Origin: Streptomyces xylophagus
Lineage (GTDB): Bacteria; Actinomycetota; Actinomycetes; Streptomycetales; Streptomycetaceae
Direction: 5' to 3'
NCBI RefSeq assembly: GCF_000716435.1
Contig: NZ_JNWO01000007.1
Coordinates: 620,001 to 684,000 of the forward strand
Length of the DNA: 64,000 nucleotides
The position numbers and the translations under genes were made by a program. A model generated the notes under the pieces. The model was not told the DNA's origin. It made no database searches and saw nothing but the letters and a program-made list of their open reading frames with translations. Of this stretch, positions 61,574-64,000 are shown piece by piece (the stretch's first letter is position 1; the number at the start of each line of letters is the position of its first letter).

Positions 61574-63538
61574 TCAGTTGCCCGGTACCCGCTGCGCGGA
61601 ATGCGGTGCCCGTACGCCGTCCAGGGTCTCGGCGTCGGATGTCACGGACTTGCTGCCCGCCGTGGCCTTCGCGAACGCCGACGCGCCGCCGACGAGCGGG
61701 AGTTGGGCCGAGGTACGGGACAGGTTCACGGTGAGGGTCGGGGTGGTGGACGGCGGATCGATGAGGTCCTTGTCCGTGCCCGCGACGATCAGGGCGAGGC
61801 GGTGTCCGGCCGGGACGACGTGGTCGGTCGCCGCCAGGTCGAGGGTGATGGTGTACGCCTTGCCCGGGGTGAGCGGTACGCCCTTGAGGTCGGAGGCGTA
61901 GTTGCCGAGGTCGGCCCAGCCTCGGCTGAAGACGTTGTACTCGACTGCCGTCGTCTTGGCCTGGGTTGCCAGGAAGCAGGCACTGTCACCGGCCGTGCTG
62001 TCGCCCCAGCAGGTGCGGTCGGTGAGCGTGGTGATGCCCTCGGCCGAGTCGGCGTAGTCGCGGATGGTGTCGGGGCCCAAGTCCACGAGAACGGCGGAGA
62101 GATGGGCCGTGGAGGTGGTGGGCGTCGCGGTGATGGTCACCTTCGACGAACCCGACAGACGCAGGTCCTTCTTGAGGGGCCCGGTGACGAAACCGGCCTT
62201 GTCCGCCGTCGACTTGTCGATCGCGGCGGCCCAGTCGGTCTCGCTCTCCTGCGGGTTGTCCGTGAACGTCTCGGTGCCCTTGCCCGCGCCGAGTCCCAGT
62301 GTGCCGACGCCCGCCTGGGTGCCCCGCGCCGGGTGGAGGGTGGTCGTGGCGGTGCCGCTGGGCGGCCACACCTTCGACGTGACCCACTGGTCCGGGTGGC
62401 GTTCGACGTCGGCCATCGGCTCACGGTCGATTCCGTTGTCGTAGCCGAGGAGTTCGTGGTCGAACCAGCGGTGCAGGGTGTCGACCCAGGCGCCGCGACG
62501 GTAGTCGAAGGGGTCGACGTGGCCGGTCTGGGAGAGCCAGATCTTGCGCTCGACGCCGTTCTTGGCCAGGGCGTCCCACCACTGGCCGAAGTTCTTGGTG
62601 CGGACGTTGAGGTCCTGGAGTCCGTGCACGAGGAACACGCTGGCCTTGACCTTGCTCGCGTCCTTCACGTAGTCGCGCTCGGTCCAGAACGAGGTCCAGT
62701 CGCCGGTGCGCGGGGCGCCGTCGACGATCTTCTGCTGTACGGCCGCGCAGCCGGCCTGGGCCTCGGGGCTCTCGACCACGTTGGACAGCCAGTCGGGGCC
62801 GGAGTCGTAGAGCGGGGCGCCCTTGGCGAAGTAGTAGTCGTACCAGGAGGAGATGGCGCTGATCGGGACGATCGTCTTCAGGCCCTTCACGCCGGTGGCG
62901 GCGACGCCGTTGGCGATGGTGCCGTCCCAGCTCTTGCCGATCATTCCGGTCTTGCCGTTGGTCCAGCTCGCCGTGGCGCGGGCGGTTCCGGTGCGGCTGG
63001 TGTAGGCCTTGGCCCTGCCGTTCAGCCAGTCGACGACGGCCTTCGCCGACTGGATGTCGGAGCGGCCGCCGACGTCGACGCAGCCGTCGGAGCGGTTGGT
63101 GCCGGCGAGGTCGACGCCGACGAAGGCGTAGCCGCGGGGCACGAAGTAGTTGTCGTAGAACAGCGGCATCTGGACAACGTTGCCGCTCGCGTCGTAGGTC
63201 TTCAGCTGGCCCTCGTTGCCGCGGCCGCAGCAGGAGTAGTAGGGGCTGGCGTCCATGATGACGGGCACTTTGTGGCCCTGGCGGGCGGGTTCGCTCGGCC
63301 GGACGATGTCGACGGCGACCCGGTCGGTCTTCCCGTCACCGTCCCCGTCGAGTCCGGTGTCCACCCAGACGGCCTCGCGGATGGCGTTCGCGTAGGAGTA
63401 GACCGGTTGGCTTTCCTGCGGGGCGCTCTGGGCCACTGTCGGGGTGAGGAAGGCGGCCAGGAGGGCGGCGATCGCCGCCGTCGCGAGCGATCTCCAGATC
63501 GTGAAGCGCGTGCGTTTCGGCATGCGCGGACGGTACAT
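61574..63538 (-). CDS. Secreted Xaa-Pro dipeptidyl-peptidase (CocE/S15 family)
   Basis: A 654-residue exported serine hydrolase. The signal peptide covers about residues 1-39 (PKRTRFTIWRSLATAAIAAL then FLTPTVAQSAP). The nucleophile is in MIGKSWDGTIANG (about residue 203), the Asp in FLVHGLQDLNVRTKN, and the His in SQTGHVDPFDYRR. The C-terminal jelly-roll (about 430-630) is typical of the X-Pro/CocE family, which removes X-Pro dipeptides. The start is ATG 63538 or ATG 63523 five codons later. It is divergent from the secreted M1 peptidase, suggesting an extracellular proteolysis pair. Confidence 0.92.
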   Translation of the reverse strand: MYRPRMPKRTRFTIWRSLATAAIAALLAAFLTPTVAQSAPQESQPVYSYANAIREAVWVDTGLDGDGDGKTDRVAVDIVRPSEPARQGHKVPVIMDASPYYSCCGRGNEGQLKTYDASGNVVQMPLFYDNYFVPRGYAFVGVDLAGTNRSDGCVDVGGRSDIQSAKAVVDWLNGRAKAYTSRTGTARATASWTNGKTGMIGKSWDGTIANGVAATGVKGLKTIVPISAISSWYDYYFAKGAPLYDSGPDWLSNVVESPEAQAGCAAVQQKIVDGAPRTGDWTSFWTERDYVKDASKVKASVFLVHGLQDLNVRTKNFGQWWDALAKNGVERKIWLSQTGHVDPFDYRRGAWVDTLHRWFDHELLGYDNGIDREPMADVERHPDQWVTSKVWPPSGTATTTLHPARGTQAGVGTLGLGAGKGTETFTDNPQESETDWAAAIDKSTADKAGFVTGPLKKDLRLSGSSKVTITATPTTSTAHLSAVLVDLGPDTIRDYADSAEGITTLTDRTCWGDSTAGDSACFLATQAKTTAVEYNVFSRGWADLGNYASDLKGVPLTPGKAYTITLDLAATDHVVPAGHRLALIVAGTDKDLIDPPSTTPTLTVNLSRTSAQLPLVGGASAFAKATAGSKSVTSDAETLDGVRAPHSAQRVPGN

Positions 63539-63670
63539 CGGTCAACTCCCGTGCAGAAAGAGGCACTCCGGGGCTCGTGACGGCCGAATGGCGATCGTGT
63601 GACAGGAGGTGCCGTGGACAGGCGCGGTGCCACAGGGACTGAATAGCCTTTGAACAGATTTGGCGGACCG

Positions 63671-63706
63671 ACCCCTACGGCTCTTCGACCCCCTACGGCT
63701 CTTCGA
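63671..63706. repeat. 18-bp tandem repeat before the M1 peptidase gene
   Basis: CCCCTACGGCTCTTCGA is repeated at an 18-bp period (63672 and 63690). Degenerate CTACGAC and GGCTCTTCG-like pieces follow up to 63757. It is located in the 227-bp divergent promoter region of the two peptidase genes. Confidence 0.7.
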
Positions 63707-63765
63707 CTTTCGTGGACCCCCATGGCTCTCCGGCTTTTCGTGGAGCCCTACGACTTGGAGTTCTC

Positions 63766-64000
63766 GTGCACCGCAGAATCATCGCGCCGGGCGCACTCGC
63801 GGCGGCCTCCCTCATGCTGGCGATCCCGGCATCGGCGGCAAGCTACTCCCCGGGCGCTCCGGGCATCGGTGACCCCTACTACCCGGCCTACGGCAACGGC
63901 GGATACGACGTCTCGCACTACGACCTCAGGCTTCAATACCAACCCGCCACGGACGAGTTGGCGGGTACGGCGACGGTCCTCGCGACGACCACGCAGGACC
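63766..64000 (+). CDS. Secreted M1 family metallopeptidase (3' partial)
   Basis: The GTG start at 63766 with GGAG seven bases upstream opens a frame that runs past the window end. A signal peptide (HRRIIAPGALAAASLMLAIP then ASAASYSPG) is followed by GAPGIGDPYYPAYGNGGYDVSHYDLRLQYQPATDELAGTATV. That is the N-terminal beta-domain start of secreted Streptomyces M1 aminopeptidases. The HExxH zinc site would be further downstream, outside the window. The enzyme should cleave N-terminal residues from extracellular peptides. Confidence 0.83.
   Translation, partial: MHRRIIAPGALAAASLMLAIPASAASYSPGAPGIGDPYYPAYGNGGYDVSHYDLRLQYQPATDELAGTATVLATTTQD

Overview
The window is high-GC actinobacterial DNA and almost certainly Streptomyces. 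Evidence: GTG/TTG starts, tightly overlapping operons, a conservon (CvnABCD-type) operon, leaderless-looking promoters, a c-di-AMP (ydaO-type) riboswitch ahead of a LysM/M23 hydrolase, and a complete hopanoid operon. Gene order over much of the window resembles the hopanoid/idi neighbourhood of S. coelicolor from memory; this was not checked against a database.

Layout. 1-1344: split transketolase (N subunit cut by the window edge). 1380-5404: minus-strand genes for MFS, MmcQ/YjbR, GNAT, XRE-cupin and LysR proteins. 5445-7728: tdh-kbl threonine catabolism. 7917-12414: SDR/SnoaL pair, LysR, CatC-like protein, MFS and TetR, tied together by two sets of matching operator-like palindromes. 12470-16830: conservon plus a GAF protein. 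17451-21729: MBL hydrolase, Glu/Leu/Phe/Val-type dehydrogenase, TetR, SGNH hydrolase. 21933-25417: LysM/M23 hydrolase with riboswitch, and GH36 alpha-galactosidase. 25588-26385: tyrosine phosphatase.

26404-40114 is one minus-strand hopanoid block: (21-codon upstream ORF) hpnC, hpnD, a 40-codon ORF, hpnE, polyprenyl diphosphate synthase, shc, hpnG, hpnH, ispG, dxs, hpnO-like aminotransferase, then an XRE-cupin regulator and a 41-aa membrane peptide. It carries its own isoprenoid supply (dxs, ispG, prenyl synthase); idi lies 10 kb further on. The product should be squalene, then hopene, adenosylhopane, ribosylhopane and aminohopanoid.

40439-47544 is a cell-envelope block: TagGH-like ABC exporter, GT2 glycosyltransferase, two CDP-alcohol phosphatidyltransferases, a glycerol-1-phosphate-dehydrogenase-like enzyme and a nucleotidyltransferase, with galE divergent. 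Together they look like a pathway that makes, CDP-activates, transfers and exports a polyol-phosphate glycoconjugate. I regard this as the best candidate for an under-described system. 48929-64000: CDF transporter, idi, HATPase, enoyl-CoA hydratase, DJ-1 and GlxA proteins, SCO6745-like protein, Tex, DinB, ABC-F, an oxidoreductase, a truncated amino-acid oxidase, a secreted X-Pro peptidase and the start of an M1 peptidase. Three copies of a dispersed GC-rich repeat sit in this last part.
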